64,000 bases of DNA, taken from NCBI GenBank assembly GCA_005503215.1, contig SCNS01000015.1, positions 1-64,000 on the forward strand, given 5' to 3'. Positions 16,729 to 25,337 of the stretch are shown here, in pieces (positions within the stretch are counted from its first letter, which is position 1; each line of letters starts with the position of its first letter). The translations under genes and the position numbers were made by a program. The stretch is from Sphingomonadaceae bacterium 3R27C6. GTDB taxonomy: Bacteria; Pseudomonadota; Alphaproteobacteria; Sphingomonadales; Sphingomonadaceae. The notes under the pieces are model-generated. The model was not told the DNA's origin, searched no databases, and saw nothing but the letters and a program-made list of their open reading frames with translations.

Positions 16729-18062
16729 CCGGCCATTGCCCGGGGCGCGGTCAACGCCCGCCATCCCGCTTCCCTCTCGCGGCGGCGGCAATAGGTCGTC
16801 AGCCCGATCTCGAGCGCGAGCATCATGTAGATGAAGGGCTGGAAGGCGATCGCGACGAACAGCGACCCGACCAGATAGACGATGTGGCCGTGCTGCAGCG
16901 CGGTCGCCAGTGGGGCGATCCATTGCTCTTCGCCGCGCCGCGTTTTCAAATAGCGCCGCCGGATTCGCTCCATCTGCACCAGCCCTGCGAAATGGAGGAG
17001 CAACCACATCGCGGTTCCCGGATAGCCCTGCTCACCGAGCATCTCGAAATAGCTCGAGTGATAGGCACGCGATTCTTCCTCATAGACGCTCGCCGTCTCT
17101 TCCGGACTGCTCGCTTCCTTTTCGACGCGAACGCGATTTTGCAGGAAGGCGTTGAAGCCGCCGCCCATGGGATTGTCCTTCGCATAGTCCCAGGTCCACG
17201 CCCACACCGCGACGCGCGTCGAGGCCGACTGGTCGGACTTGTAGCCGCGGATCGTTTCCATCCGGTCGGTATAGCTTTGCGGCAGGAAGGGGATGGCGGC
17301 GGCCGCGAGTAGCCCGGCACCTGCGATGTAGAGAAGGCGGTGCTTGACCGCGCGCAGCGACAGCAGCGCGAGCACGAAGAGGCAGATCAGCCCGGTACGC
17401 GCCTGCGTCCCGACGGGCAGCAGCGCGCAGGCGAAGACCAGCGCGAAACAGAAGGCCGACACCATCCAGTCGGGCGGAAAGATCGTCCCGTGGCGGCGAT
17501 ACCAGAGGATCAGCGGGATGATCGATATGGCGACGCACGACATGGTGCTGCCCTCATAAAGCCCGTAATTTTCGCTCAGCAGCAACCGAAGCGTGCCATA
17601 ACCCCCGCCGCCCGCGGCGGTCTTGATGCCGCCCGCGATCGCGATCGCCGCCGCCGAGAGCAGCAGCATCAGCGCCAAGGCTTCGATCCGCAGCTTCGTC
17701 CGCAGCGTCAGCGGAAGGAAGATCGCCCAGATCAGCGCCTTCCACACCCAGCTCCACTTGTCCGCCGCCTCGACGGGGAAATCTGCGTAGATGGTCGTCA
17801 TCCAGCAATAGACGAGCAGCATCACGAGCAGGGTCTGCCGCCCCGACCAGCGGGTGTCCTTCTTGTCGTCGGCGACGAGCCAGCCGGCGATCGCGAGCCC
17901 GAAGACGATCAGCGAAACCGGGATCGAATTGATCAGGAAATAGCTCAGGCGCTGCGGCGCGACGATGTCGATATAGCAAAAACACAATATGAACAGGAAT
18001 GGCTTGCGAAAGCCGATCCCGATGAAGGCGAACAGAAAGGCGACGAACGCGAGGTCACGCAT
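16725..18062 (-). CDS. exosortase-A-associated O-glycosylation ligase-like protein (Wzy/O-antigen ligase type)
   Basis: 445 residues from MRDLAFVAFLFAFIGIGFRKPF, the standard opening of the PEP-CTERM/exosortase-A O-ligase family (an upstream in-frame ATG at 18095 is less likely). There are about ten to twelve membrane helices and a long periplasmic loop around residues 270-340 (VRVEKEASSPEETASVYEEESRAYHSSYFE) that includes the conserved Arg and His residues. It is predicted to ligate or polymerise lipid-linked glycan. Its start overlaps the end of a 54-residue gene (ATGCGTGA), and its stop overlaps the acyltransferase start. Confidence 0.88.
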   Translation of the reverse strand: MRDLAFVAFLFAFIGIGFRKPFLFILCFCYIDIVAPQRLSYFLINSIPVSLIVFGLAIAGWLVADDKKDTRWSGRQTLLVMLLVYCWMTTIYADFPVEAADKWSWVWKALIWAIFLPLTLRTKLRIEALALMLLLSAAAIAIAGGIKTAAGGGGYGTLRLLLSENYGLYEGSTMSCVAISIIPLILWYRRHGTIFPPDWMVSAFCFALVFACALLPVGTQARTGLICLFVLALLSLRAVKHRLLYIAGAGLLAAAAIPFLPQSYTDRMETIRGYKSDQSASTRVAVWAWTWDYAKDNPMGGGFNAFLQNRVRVEKEASSPEETASVYEEESRAYHSSYFEMLGEQGYPGTAMWLLLHFAGLVQMERIRRRYLKTRRGEEQWIAPLATALQHGHIVYLVGSLFVAIAFQPFIYMMLALEIGLTTYCRRREREAGWRALTAPRAMAG

Positions 18063-18219
18063 CGGAGCGGGTATCCGCTTCGGCGCGCTCGGCATCGCGG
18101 CGTTGTTGCCACAGCAGGCGCGGGCTGACCTCGCGATCGAGATCGTCGCGATGGAGCAGCCGCCAGAGCGCGATCGCCATCAGAACGTGCGTCAAGCCAA
18201 GGGAAAAATTGTCGATCAT
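18055..18219 (-). CDS. small 54-residue membrane-associated protein coupled to the O-ligase
   Basis: The frame begins ATG at 18219 (MIDNFSLGLTHVLMAIALWRLL) and ends in charged residues DAERAEADTRSDA. The TGA stop lies inside the first codons of the O-ligase (ATGCGTGA), typical of real translational coupling. It has one weak N-terminal hydrophobic helix and a basic/acidic tail. No family is recognised. It may be a small assembly partner of the O-ligase. Confidence 0.6.
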   Translation of the reverse strand: MIDNFSLGLTHVLMAIALWRLLHRDDLDREVSPRLLWQQRRDAERAEADTRSDA

Positions 18220-18284
18220 GTCCGTTCCCGCTACGCGATCGGGGTTGACGCCGCGTTAAGGCTTGTATGTCAGTGGATTGGCCT

Positions 18285-19490
18285 ATGACACGCATATTGC
18301 ACGTCCTCGACCATAGCCTGCCCGCGCACAGCGGCTACACCTTTCGCACCCGCGCGCTGATGAAGGCGCAGGTCGCCAAGGGGTGGGAGGTTGCGGGGGT
18401 AACCGGCGTGCGGCATCCCGAGCCGGGTCCGGACGGCGAGACCGTCGACGGGCTGACCTTCTATCGCACCCCGCCGATCGCGCCGGCGCGCGCGCCGATC
18501 CGCGAATGGCGCGAAATCGGGGCCTTGGCGAAGCGCGTCGAGGCGCTGGCGAGCGAATGGAAACCCGATGTGCTGCATGCGCATTCGCCGGTGCTCGACG
18601 GCCTCGCCGCGCTGCGCGTCGGCAAGAAACTCGGCATCCCGGTCATCTATGAAATTCGCGCCTTTTGGGAAGATGCTTCGGTCGGCAATGGCACCGGTCG
18701 CGAGGGCAGTTTGCGTTATTGGCTCACGAAGCAGCTTGAAACGCATGCGGTGAAATCGGCTGATGCGGTCGCGGTGATCTGCGAAGGATTGCGCGGCGAC
18801 CTGATCGCGCGCGGGATCGACGCGGACAAGATCACCGTGTCGCCGAACGGCGTCGATCTCGAACTGTTCGGCGATCCGACCCCGCGCGATGATGCGCTGG
18901 CCGATACGCTCGGCCTTGTCGCCGACGATGCGGTGATCGGCTATATCGGCAGCTTTTACGATTATGAGGGGATCGACGATCTGATCGCGGCGATGCCCGC
19001 GCTGGTCGCCGCGCAGCCCAAGGCGCGGCTGCTCCTCGTCGGCGGCGGTCCGATGGAAGCGGCGTTGAAGATACAGGCCGCGGCATCGCCTGCCGCAGCG
19101 CACATTCATTTCGTCGGCCGTGTGCCGCACCAGGAGGTCGAGCGTTACTATTCGCTGATCGATATCCTCGCCTATCCGCGCAAGAAGATGCGGCTGACCG
19201 ATCTCGTCACGCCGCTGAAGCCGCTCGAGGCAATGGCGCAGGGCAAGCTCGTCGCCGCGTCCGATGTTGGCGGGCACCGCGAGCTGATCGAGGATGGCGC
19301 GACGGGCACCCTGTTCGCCCCCGACGACCCCGCCGCGATTGCGGGCGCACTCGCCAAGCTGTTGCAAAATCGGGAAATGTGGCCCGAGCGACGGCGGACA
19401 GCACGTATTTTTGTGGAAAGTCATCGTAACTGGTCATCAAACATTTTACGTTACGAGCCGGTTTACCAGCGATTGCTGCGCGGCGCCTGA
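18285..19490 (+). CDS. exosortase-A-associated glycosyltransferase (Daro_2409-like, GT4)
   Basis: 401 residues from MTRILHVLDHSLPAHSGYTFRTRAL, the characteristic start of this exosortase-linked glycosyltransferase family (ATG at 18267 is an alternative). It has a GT-B fold: the N-terminal domain contains HAHSPVLDGLAAL, and the C-terminal domain contains GYIGSFYDYEGIDDLI, LLLVGGGPM and the donor-binding EAMAQGKLVAASDVGGHRELIEDG with the conserved E-x7-E. It adds a sugar from a nucleotide donor to a lipid-linked glycan in the cytoplasm. It is divergent from the O-ligase group, across a 65-bp gap. Confidence 0.9.
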   Translation: MTRILHVLDHSLPAHSGYTFRTRALMKAQVAKGWEVAGVTGVRHPEPGPDGETVDGLTFYRTPPIAPARAPIREWREIGALAKRVEALASEWKPDVLHAHSPVLDGLAALRVGKKLGIPVIYEIRAFWEDASVGNGTGREGSLRYWLTKQLETHAVKSADAVAVICEGLRGDLIARGIDADKITVSPNGVDLELFGDPTPRDDALADTLGLVADDAVIGYIGSFYDYEGIDDLIAAMPALVAAQPKARLLLVGGGPMEAALKIQAAASPAAAHIHFVGRVPHQEVERYYSLIDILAYPRKKMRLTDLVTPLKPLEAMAQGKLVAASDVGGHRELIEDGATGTLFAPDDPAAIAGALAKLLQNREMWPERRRTARIFVESHRNWSSNILRYEPVYQRLLRGA

Positions 19491-19547
19491 GCGTCGCGAC
19501 CCTAAGTGAAGGCAAATGGCCCGACGGGCCGATGGATTTGGAACGAT

Positions 19548-20372
19548 ATGGAAGAGACGAGCGAGAATCGGGCCAAGGCGACAGCGACCGTGCTGCTGCG
19601 CGCGCTCCAGCCCGCGATTCCGGCGGTGATCGGTGCCGCGGCGCTGACCTTCCTGTTCGCCGCGGTCATGCCCTTTTCGTGGGTCGCGGGGATCAGCTGG
19701 AACCTCTATCTCGACCGCCTCTCCGACCTTTTCGTGCAGCCGATCGGCAATGGCGGGCGGCTCGCGCTCGCGTTCGGCATGTCGGCGTTCGCCGCATTGC
19801 TCGCGGGCCTCGTCGCGTTGCTGATCGCCAAGCCCGAAGCGGCCGGCTTGTCGTCGCTGCGGAACCGTTTCCGCCGCACGTCGCCTGAGGTCGAGAGTGA
19901 CGATAACGAAGAGATTCTGACGCGCCGCCGCCGCGTCGACCTGCACCCCGACGATCCGCCGCGCCCGCCGATCCGCGCGGGTCGCGATCTGCCCGCGGGC
20001 GGTCTGGACGGAAGCGCTATCGCCGAACCGGCTGCGTCCGGCCTGTGGTTGGGCGAAGCCGAGGCCGACGAAGTCGATGAACTCGTGCTCGCCGATCTCG
20101 CTCCCGAAGAGGAATTCGACGGCGACGCGCCCTGGCTGCAACCCGCCGAGATGACGTCGCCGCCGCCGATGCCCGATCCCGCCGACAAATCGCTCGGCGC
20201 GATGGTCGCGCGCTTCGAAGCGGGGCTGACGCGCCGCCGACAGATTGCGCCCGCCGCGACCGCGCCGATCCCGGCGCCCGAGGTCGCGGAAACCGTCGAG
20301 CCCGAAGTCGACTTCGCGCTCGAAGCCGCGCTCAGCACCTTGCAGCGCATGACGCGGCAGTCGGTCGGCTAA
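19548..20372 (+). CDS. two-helix membrane protein with long acidic tail, function unknown
   Basis: 274 residues beginning MEETSENRAKATATVLLRAL (GGAACG ribosome-binding site upstream; a start at 19506 is less likely). Two hydrophobic segments at about residues 20-45 and 70-95 flank a short loop. The rest is low-complexity, Pro/Glu/Asp-rich and probably disordered, ending in a short helix (FALEAALSTLQRMTRQSVG). No family is recognised. It could be a scaffold or regulatory membrane protein. Its stop overlaps the convergent gene's stop. Confidence 0.65.
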   Translation: MEETSENRAKATATVLLRALQPAIPAVIGAAALTFLFAAVMPFSWVAGISWNLYLDRLSDLFVQPIGNGGRLALAFGMSAFAALLAGLVALLIAKPEAAGLSSLRNRFRRTSPEVESDDNEEILTRRRRVDLHPDDPPRPPIRAGRDLPAGGLDGSAIAEPAASGLWLGEAEADEVDELVLADLAPEEEFDGDAPWLQPAEMTSPPPMPDPADKSLGAMVARFEAGLTRRRQIAPAATAPIPAPEVAETVEPEVDFALEAALSTLQRMTRQSVG

Positions 20373-20695
20373 TCCTCGACGGTCAATATTTCGATCCGCA
20401 GAGTCCGCGGCTCGGCCCCGCATTCCACCACGACATCGGCGACGATATGTCCGGGGAGCGTCCATTCGGCCGCGTTCAGCTGCTCGTGCAGCGCATGGCG
20501 CACCGCCTCGCTGTCGCCCGCTGTGAGCACGCACGGAAACAGATGACGCGCGCCGACGAAACTCGCGCTCGCCCAGGGACGAAAGGTCGACGCGCCCGGC
20601 GCCAGCCCATGCGGCAATTCGCGGACGAGCAGATGGCGGAGTCGCCGATGCGGGCAACCGGGGCGCGGCGGCAAAGCGGGGGACCAGCGCATCAT
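20369..20695 (-). CDS. hypothetical protein, 108 residues
   Basis: Begins MMRWSPALPPRPGCPHRRLRHLLVRELPHG and ends AEPRTLRIEILTVED. The first part is Pro/Arg-rich. The C-terminal half (FPCVLTAGDSEAVRHALHEQLNAAEWTLPGHIVADVVVE) looks like one alpha/beta domain. The start overlaps the previous gene's stop (ATGA), so it is translated together with the small HTH-like protein. No family is recognised. The pair is divergent from the S24-type regulator and so may lie under its control. Confidence 0.6.
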   Translation of the reverse strand: MMRWSPALPPRPGCPHRRLRHLLVRELPHGLAPGASTFRPWASASFVGARHLFPCVLTAGDSEAVRHALHEQLNAAEWTLPGHIVADVVVECGAEPRTLRIEILTVED

Positions 20696-20955
20696 GCCTG
20701 TGCTCCCTGCTCGATGCGGCGAAAGGCGCGGGTTCGCCGGTCGCCCTGCGGTGCGACCTGGCCCGCGCGCCGGTCGGCACGCCATTTGTTCATGAAATGT
20801 TCCACACGGCATATCATCTCGAGCCCCGGCTCGCGCCCCCCGCGCAAATCGGCGACAAGGCGCGGGTCGTTTGCGGCGGCGCGGCCGAAAACGCTCGGCG
20901 GCATCGCCGATTCCTTCAGGAAGGCCTCGATCCGTTGCAGCAGGCTGCGCTCCAT
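20692..20955 (-). CDS. small putative HTH protein, 87 residues
   Basis: MERSLLQRIEAFLKESAMPPSVFGRAAANDPRLVADLRGGREPGLEMICRVEHFMN reads like a Cro/CI-type five-helix domain: helix, turn with MPPSVFGRAAAND, then the recognition helix RLVADLRGG. The basic tail (KWRADRRAGQVAPQGDRRTRAFRR) would suit DNA binding. A good ribosome-binding site GGAGGAAAA precedes the ATG at 20955. It is divergent from the LexA-like regulator and shares its operator region. It could be a partner repressor or antirepressor. Confidence 0.65.
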   Translation of the reverse strand: MERSLLQRIEAFLKESAMPPSVFGRAAANDPRLVADLRGGREPGLEMICRVEHFMNKWRADRRAGQVAPQGDRRTRAFRRIEQGAQA

Positions 20956-20996
20956 ATTTTCCTCCCTGATCGCGCTGAAACCGGGCGACTCACCCG

Positions 20997-21072
20997 ATAG
21001 GATATTTCCTATTTGAGGCTCATTTTCCTACTTGTCTAGGAAAAATCCGTTTGCTAGAGACGAAATAGGAAG
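20997..21072. promoter_or_regulatory. operator cluster with ATAGGAAA/TTTCCTAT motifs
   Basis: Three copies lie between the divergent HTH genes. One is a near-perfect 16-bp palindrome at 20997-21012 (one mismatched pair). One has 8-bp arms TTTTCCTA and TAGGAAAA separated by 6 bp (21023-21044). One is a single half-site AATAGGAAG at 21064-21072. The shared half-site and spacing suggest binding by the adjacent S24-type repressor, controlling itself and the divergent pair. Confidence 0.65.
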
Positions 21073-21091
21073 GACCAGCCCCCAGCGACCC

Positions 21092-21760
21092 ATGGCCGAT
21101 TTCGATCAGGATCCGCGCACCGCGCTCGACCGCCTCCTGGCTGAAAGGGGGATCGATTATGCGCGCATCTCGCAGGTGATCGGACGCAACCCCGCCTATA
21201 TCCAGCAATATATCAAGCGCGGTTCGCCGCGGCGGCTGGCCGAGCAGGATCGTGCGCGTATCGCCGCCTATCTCGGCGTGTCCGAAGCGATGCTGGGCGG
21301 GCCGGTGCAGCGTGTCGCGACCCCGGCGCGGGTGCGCGGGCCGGGAATGATATTGGTGCCGAAACTCGCGATCGGCGCCTCGGCGGGCGCGGGCGCCAGC
21401 GTCGATGGCGAAGCGGTCGAGGGCGAGGTCGCGTTCGACCCCAAATGGCTGCGCGAGCTGGGTGCCGATCCGCGTGCGCTCAGCATCATTCGTGTCGAGG
21501 GCGATTCGATGGCGCCGACGCTCGACGATGGCGACGATATTTTGGTCGACGGCGGCGACGCCGCGGCGCGGCTGCGCGACGGCATCTATGTGCTGCGCAT
21601 GGACGATGTGCTGATGGTGAAGCGCGTCGCGCGCGCACCGGGGCAGGGGCGGATTTCGGTGATCAGCGACAATCCGCATTATCGCAGCTGGGACGATCTG
21701 CCGATGGCGTCGGTGCAGCTGGTCGGCCGCGTCGTGTGGACGGGCCGGCGGGTGAGGTGA
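21092..21760 (+). CDS. HTH/S24-peptidase transcriptional regulator (LexA/CI-like)
   Basis: 222 residues. The HTH domain is residues 8-65 (ALDRLLAERGIDYARISQVIGRNPAYIQQYIKRG). The S24 domain contains the self-cleavage dyad: Ser139 in VEGDSMAPTL and Lys177 in LMVKRVARA. Members act as DNA-damage- or ligand-responsive repressors; a predicted cleavage site (Ala-Gly/Cys-Gly) in the linker is plausible within ASAGAGASVDG. There are no phage genes nearby, so it is a chromosomal regulator. The operator cluster directly upstream suggests autoregulation. Confidence 0.85.
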   Translation: MADFDQDPRTALDRLLAERGIDYARISQVIGRNPAYIQQYIKRGSPRRLAEQDRARIAAYLGVSEAMLGGPVQRVATPARVRGPGMILVPKLAIGASAGAGASVDGEAVEGEVAFDPKWLRELGADPRALSIIRVEGDSMAPTLDDGDDILVDGGDAAARLRDGIYVLRMDDVLMVKRVARAPGQGRISVISDNPHYRSWDDLPMASVQLVGRVVWTGRRVR

Positions 21761-21765
21761 ACCGC

Positions 21766-22071
21766 TTAACGCGGCGCCGCCATCAATGCTTCGATTTCAT
21801 GCTCGAGCACTTCGGCGCGCTGGCATTGGTCGGCTTTGCCGTCGCGGCACTTTTCGGCCGCCTTGTCGCGCTGGCGCGACAGCTTGCCCATCTGTTCCTC
21901 GCGCTTGCGCATTTCGCGGCCGCGGTTGCGATCCGATTCGTCCTGGCTGGTCGTCGACCAGTCGGCGACCTGACCGACGGCTTTCACCGGCGCGGTGACG
22001 ACCGTCTTGACCGCGCTGAAGCAGCCGGCGAGCAGGGGCGCGGCCATGACCGCCAGGATTAATACGCGCAT
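21766..22071 (-). CDS. small lipoprotein with coiled-coil tail
   Basis: 101 residues starting MRVLILAVMAAPLLAGCFSAV, with a lipobox LLAGC (lipid-modified Cys about residue 17) and GGAGAAG upstream. After a short linker (APVKAVGQVADWSTTSQDESDRNRG), a charged, helical heptad-like region follows (MRKREEQMGKLSRQRDKAAEKCRDGKADQC) containing two Cys that may pair. It is anchored to the membrane, periplasmic in orientation; function unknown. Convergent with the regulator, 5 bp apart. Confidence 0.75.
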   Translation of the reverse strand: MRVLILAVMAAPLLAGCFSAVKTVVTAPVKAVGQVADWSTTSQDESDRNRGREMRKREEQMGKLSRQRDKAAEKCRDGKADQCQRAEVLEHEIEALMAAPR

Positions 22072-22250
22072 TTTCTTCTCCTCGCCGATGACGCCCCATC
22101 GCATAACCGCCGCGATCTGAACAGGATATTGCGACGGATCGGCCGCACTTGCAGTCGGTGTGTCACATCACTGAAATAAATGGTTAAATTGCTGTTTACC
22201 AACAGCCTCTAGGTCGAGGCGCAACAGGGTCGCAGACTGAAGAGAGATTG

Positions 22251-23537
22251 ATGAACGCCATGGGATATGCCTTTACGCCGTCGACGGGCCACGCGTCCGC
22301 GATCGGCGCCGACGCGCATATGTCGCAGGTCATCGACCTGTTTCGCGGCAATCCGCAATTGCGCGCGCTTGCCGTCGTCGATGGCGAAGAGCGGCCGGTG
22401 GGCATCATTCGCGAACAGCGGGTGCGCGAATTGCTCTTTTGCCCCTTCTGGTTTTCGCTGATGCAGAATCCGACGATTGGCGGCTCGATCGCCTCGATGA
22501 TCGAAGCATGTCCGACCGCCGATGTCGCACGATCGACGACCGATTTGCTGCGCATCGTGGCGCAGTCGCCGGGGCAACAGGAACTGATCCTCGTCCGCGC
22601 CGGGCGGTTCGTCGAGACGCTCGACAGCGGTCAGCTCGCCAAACTGGCGATGCTGCGCGAGGTCGAACTGGCAGAGGAGCGTGCGGCGCGCACGACGCAC
22701 ATCGACGATGCCGGGCGGCGGTTCCAGCAGGACATCACCGCACTGACCGCGACGCTGTCCGACATGGCGCGCAAGGTCGAAGCGGTCGCCGGCACGCTGT
22801 CCGAACGCGCGCAGCAAACGGGCCGCGACGCGGTCACCGTCGCGGGCGCGACGGCGCAGACGCTTGCCGGGCTGCAGGACCTCGGCGATCGCGGTCACGC
22901 ACTCGCCGCGACGATGGCGAAGATCGTCGACGACGGATCGCGCGCCCGCACCGTTCGCGGCGACGCGCATCGCAAGATCAAGCAGGCCAGCGAGCGATCG
23001 ATCGCCTTGAAAGCGGCGAGCCAGTCGATCGAACAGATGCTTGCGCTTATCATCGACATGGCGAGCCGCACCAATATGCTCGCGCTCAATGCGGGGATCG
23101 AGGCAGCGCGCGCCGGCGATGCCGGCCGCGGCTTTGCCGTGGTCGCATCGGAGGTGAAGACGCTGGCCAGCCAGACGCGCGCCGCAGCGGGCGACATCAC
23201 CCAATATGTCGACCGGATCCGCGACATCGTTGAGCAGGTCGCGGCCGGATTTGAAGAGGTCGAGAAGGCGATCGACGCCAACAACGGTTTTTCCGACGCG
23301 ATCGACCGCGCGGTCGACGGGCAAAGCGCGACGACGCTAACGATCGCGAGCTATGTCGAGCAGGCGGTTTTCGCGGGCCGCGAAATCGACGCGCGTGTCC
23401 GCGAGATCGGGCACGGCGCGACCGCCGTCGGCGATGGCGCGCAGGCGCTGGGCAAATTGTCCGCCGGGCTGACCGAGGCGGCGCTATCGCTGCACCAGCG
23501 TGCGCGCCACTTCGTCGAGGCGGTCGCGGCCGCCTGA
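22251..23537 (+). CDS. soluble methyl-accepting chemotaxis protein
   Basis: 428 residues with no membrane segment. The N-terminus (about 1-130) resembles a CBS-like sensor ([38 protein letters not shown]). A helical linker (130-250) follows, then the signalling hairpin with the MCP tip ([40 protein letters not shown]), which contacts CheA/CheW. It senses a cytoplasmic cue rather than an external ligand. No che genes are nearby. The 5' leader 22105-22250 includes a small hairpin GCTGTT-TACC-AACAGC at 22191-22206. A TTG codon directly precedes the ATG used here. Confidence 0.88.
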   Translation: MNAMGYAFTPSTGHASAIGADAHMSQVIDLFRGNPQLRALAVVDGEERPVGIIREQRVRELLFCPFWFSLMQNPTIGGSIASMIEACPTADVARSTTDLLRIVAQSPGQQELILVRAGRFVETLDSGQLAKLAMLREVELAEERAARTTHIDDAGRRFQQDITALTATLSDMARKVEAVAGTLSERAQQTGRDAVTVAGATAQTLAGLQDLGDRGHALAATMAKIVDDGSRARTVRGDAHRKIKQASERSIALKAASQSIEQMLALIIDMASRTNMLALNAGIEAARAGDAGRGFAVVASEVKTLASQTRAAAGDITQYVDRIRDIVEQVAAGFEEVEKAIDANNGFSDAIDRAVDGQSATTLTIASYVEQAVFAGREIDARVREIGHGATAVGDGAQALGKLSAGLTEAALSLHQRARHFVEAVAAA

Positions 23538-23647
23538 TTCGTCTCGATTCGTCTCGGCCGGACAAGGGCTTGCCCGTTCGCACAGCGCTGATAGGATGCG
23601 CCCCGCGCCGGGGGCGTCTGAGGCCGCCGGCGGGGAGGAGGGTCATC

Positions 23648-24373
23648 ATGACGAATATCCAAAAGGGTCTGGCCGAATTTATCGGCACGTTCTGGCTTGT
23701 CTTTGGCGGTTGCGGCAGCGCGGTTCTGGCCGCGGCATTCCCCGACGTCGGGATCGGATTGCTCGGCGTATCGCTCGCTTTCGGTCTGACGGTCGTCACC
23801 ATGGCCTATGCCATCGGCCATATTTCGGGTTGCCACCTCAATCCCGCAGTCACCGTGGGGCTGTGGGCGGGCGGGCGTTTCGACGCGCGCGATATTCCGC
23901 TCTATGTCATCGCGCAGGTGCTCGGCGCGATCGTCGCTGCGTTCCTGCTCTTTTACGTCGCCAGCGGTAATCCGGCCTATGATCTCGCCACGAACGGGCT
24001 GGCGGCCAACGGCTTCGATGCGGGTTCGCCGGGGCATTATGACATCTGGTCGGGCTTCATCATCGAGATCGTGCTCACCGCCTTCTTCCTGTGGATCATC
24101 ATGGGATCGACCGATGGCCGCGCGCCCGCGGGCTTCGCGCCGATCGCGATCGGCCTCGCGTTGACGCTGATCCACCTCATCTCGATCCCGGTGACTAACA
24201 CCTCGGTCAACCCGGCGCGCAGCACCGGTCCCGCGCTGGTCGTGGGCGGCATCGCGCTGCAGCAATTGTGGCTGTTCTGGATCGCGCCGTTGATCGGCGG
24301 GGCGATTGGCGGCCTGCTCTACAAGACGCTTGGGGCCGACAGCTTCCCGAAACCGAATATCGAAGGCGAATAG
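23648..24373 (+). CDS. aqpZ: aquaporin Z
   Basis: 241 residues with six membrane helices and both water-channel motifs. HLNPAVTVG has NPA at residues 65-67, and [11 protein letters not shown] has NPA in the second half-helix with the selectivity Arg immediately after. [26 protein letters not shown] is a classic AqpZ start, with a strong ribosome-binding site GGGGAGGAGGG. It passes water across the inner membrane. It is monocistronic and convergent with galU. Bases 23538-23647 upstream contain a tandem copy of ATTCGTCTCG and a GC-rich hairpin. Confidence 0.95.
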   Translation: MTNIQKGLAEFIGTFWLVFGGCGSAVLAAAFPDVGIGLLGVSLAFGLTVVTMAYAIGHISGCHLNPAVTVGLWAGGRFDARDIPLYVIAQVLGAIVAAFLLFYVASGNPAYDLATNGLAANGFDAGSPGHYDIWSGFIIEIVLTAFFLWIIMGSTDGRAPAGFAPIAIGLALTLIHLISIPVTNTSVNPARSTGPALVVGGIALQQLWLFWIAPLIGGAIGGLLYKTLGADSFPKPNIEGE

Positions 24374-24410
24374 TCGCCCGTCCGGCGGGGGGCGAAAGCC
24401 TCCGCCGCTC

Positions 24411-25274
24411 CTATTTCAGCAGGTCGACCGCAAAGGCGCGCACTTCGTCCGCCATATCGGGCCGTTCGAGCGCGACCGCCAGATTGGCCTGGATATATCC
24501 GGCCTTCGATCCGCAGTCGTAGCGCGCGCCGTCGAAGGTGACGGCGTGGAAGGGCTGGTTGCCGATCATCGTCGCCATTGCGTCGGTCAGCTGGATTTCG
24601 CCGCCCGCGCCCTTTTCCTGTCTTTCGAGCACGCGCATCACTTCGGGTTGCAGGATATAGCGGCCCGAAATGATCAGGTTCGACGGCGCGTCGGCGACCG
24701 GCGGTTTTTCGACCAGGCCCTTCACTTCGGTCAGCGCCCCGTCGCGCGCGCCGGGCGCGATGACGCCATAGGCGGACACCTGTTCGTGCGGCACTTCGAG
24801 CACCGAGATCAGGTTGCCGCCGACCTTTTGATACGCATCGACCATCTGCTTCATGCAGCCGGGCGATCCGTGCATGAATTCGTCGGGGAGGAAGATCGCG
24901 AAGGGCTCGTCGCCGACGATATCGCGCGCGCACCAGATCGCGTGCCCCAAACCCAGCGGCTCCTGCTGCCGGACATAGGCGCAGGCGCCGGGTCCGAGCC
25001 GCGTCGGTTCGAGCACTGACAGATCCTTGCCGCGCTCGGACATCGTCTTTTCGAGTTCGAACGCGACGTCGAAATGATCCTCGATCGCGCTTTTGCCGCG
25101 GCCGGTGACGAAGATCATCTGTTCGATCCCCGCCTCGCGCGCTTCATCGACCGCATATTGGATCAGCGGCCGGTCGACGACGGGCAGCATTTCCTTGGGG
25201 ATCGCCTTGGTCGCGGGGAGGAAGCGGGTGCCGAGGCCGGCGACGGGAAAGACGGCTTTGCGGATCGGTTTCAT
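24411..25274 (-). CDS. galU: UTP--glucose-1-phosphate uridylyltransferase
   Basis: 287 residues, full length. The opening IRKAVFPVAGLGTRFLPATKAIPKEMLPVVDRPLIQYAVDEA holds the nucleotide-binding G-x-G-T-R-x-L-P-x-T-K motif. The sugar-phosphate loop follows (GRYILQPEVMRVLE, EIQLTDAM). It makes UDP-glucose, the precursor for exopolysaccharide, LPS and trehalose; relevant partners here are the exosortase-linked and lipid-linked glycan genes elsewhere in the window. It is the only sugar-nucleotide gene nearby. Confidence 0.95.
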   Translation of the reverse strand: MKPIRKAVFPVAGLGTRFLPATKAIPKEMLPVVDRPLIQYAVDEAREAGIEQMIFVTGRGKSAIEDHFDVAFELEKTMSERGKDLSVLEPTRLGPGACAYVRQQEPLGLGHAIWCARDIVGDEPFAIFLPDEFMHGSPGCMKQMVDAYQKVGGNLISVLEVPHEQVSAYGVIAPGARDGALTEVKGLVEKPPVADAPSNLIISGRYILQPEVMRVLERQEKGAGGEIQLTDAMATMIGNQPFHAVTFDGARYDCGSKAGYIQANLAVALERPDMADEVRAFAVDLLK

Positions 25275-25337
25275 GTGCGAGGGCTTAGCCGCGAACTTTG
25301 GCCAAGAAAAGAGTCCGGGACAGCGCCGACGGCCGCG

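Noticed and set aside
18270..19424. 384-codon minus-strand frame under the exosortase-linked glycosyltransferase
   Set aside because: Antisense to a clear GT-B protein with no recognisable domain of its own.
20692..21760. Remnant prophage repressor region
   Set aside because: The S24 regulator and small HTH protein look phage-like, but no integrase, structural or lysis genes are near and flanking genes are chromosomal.
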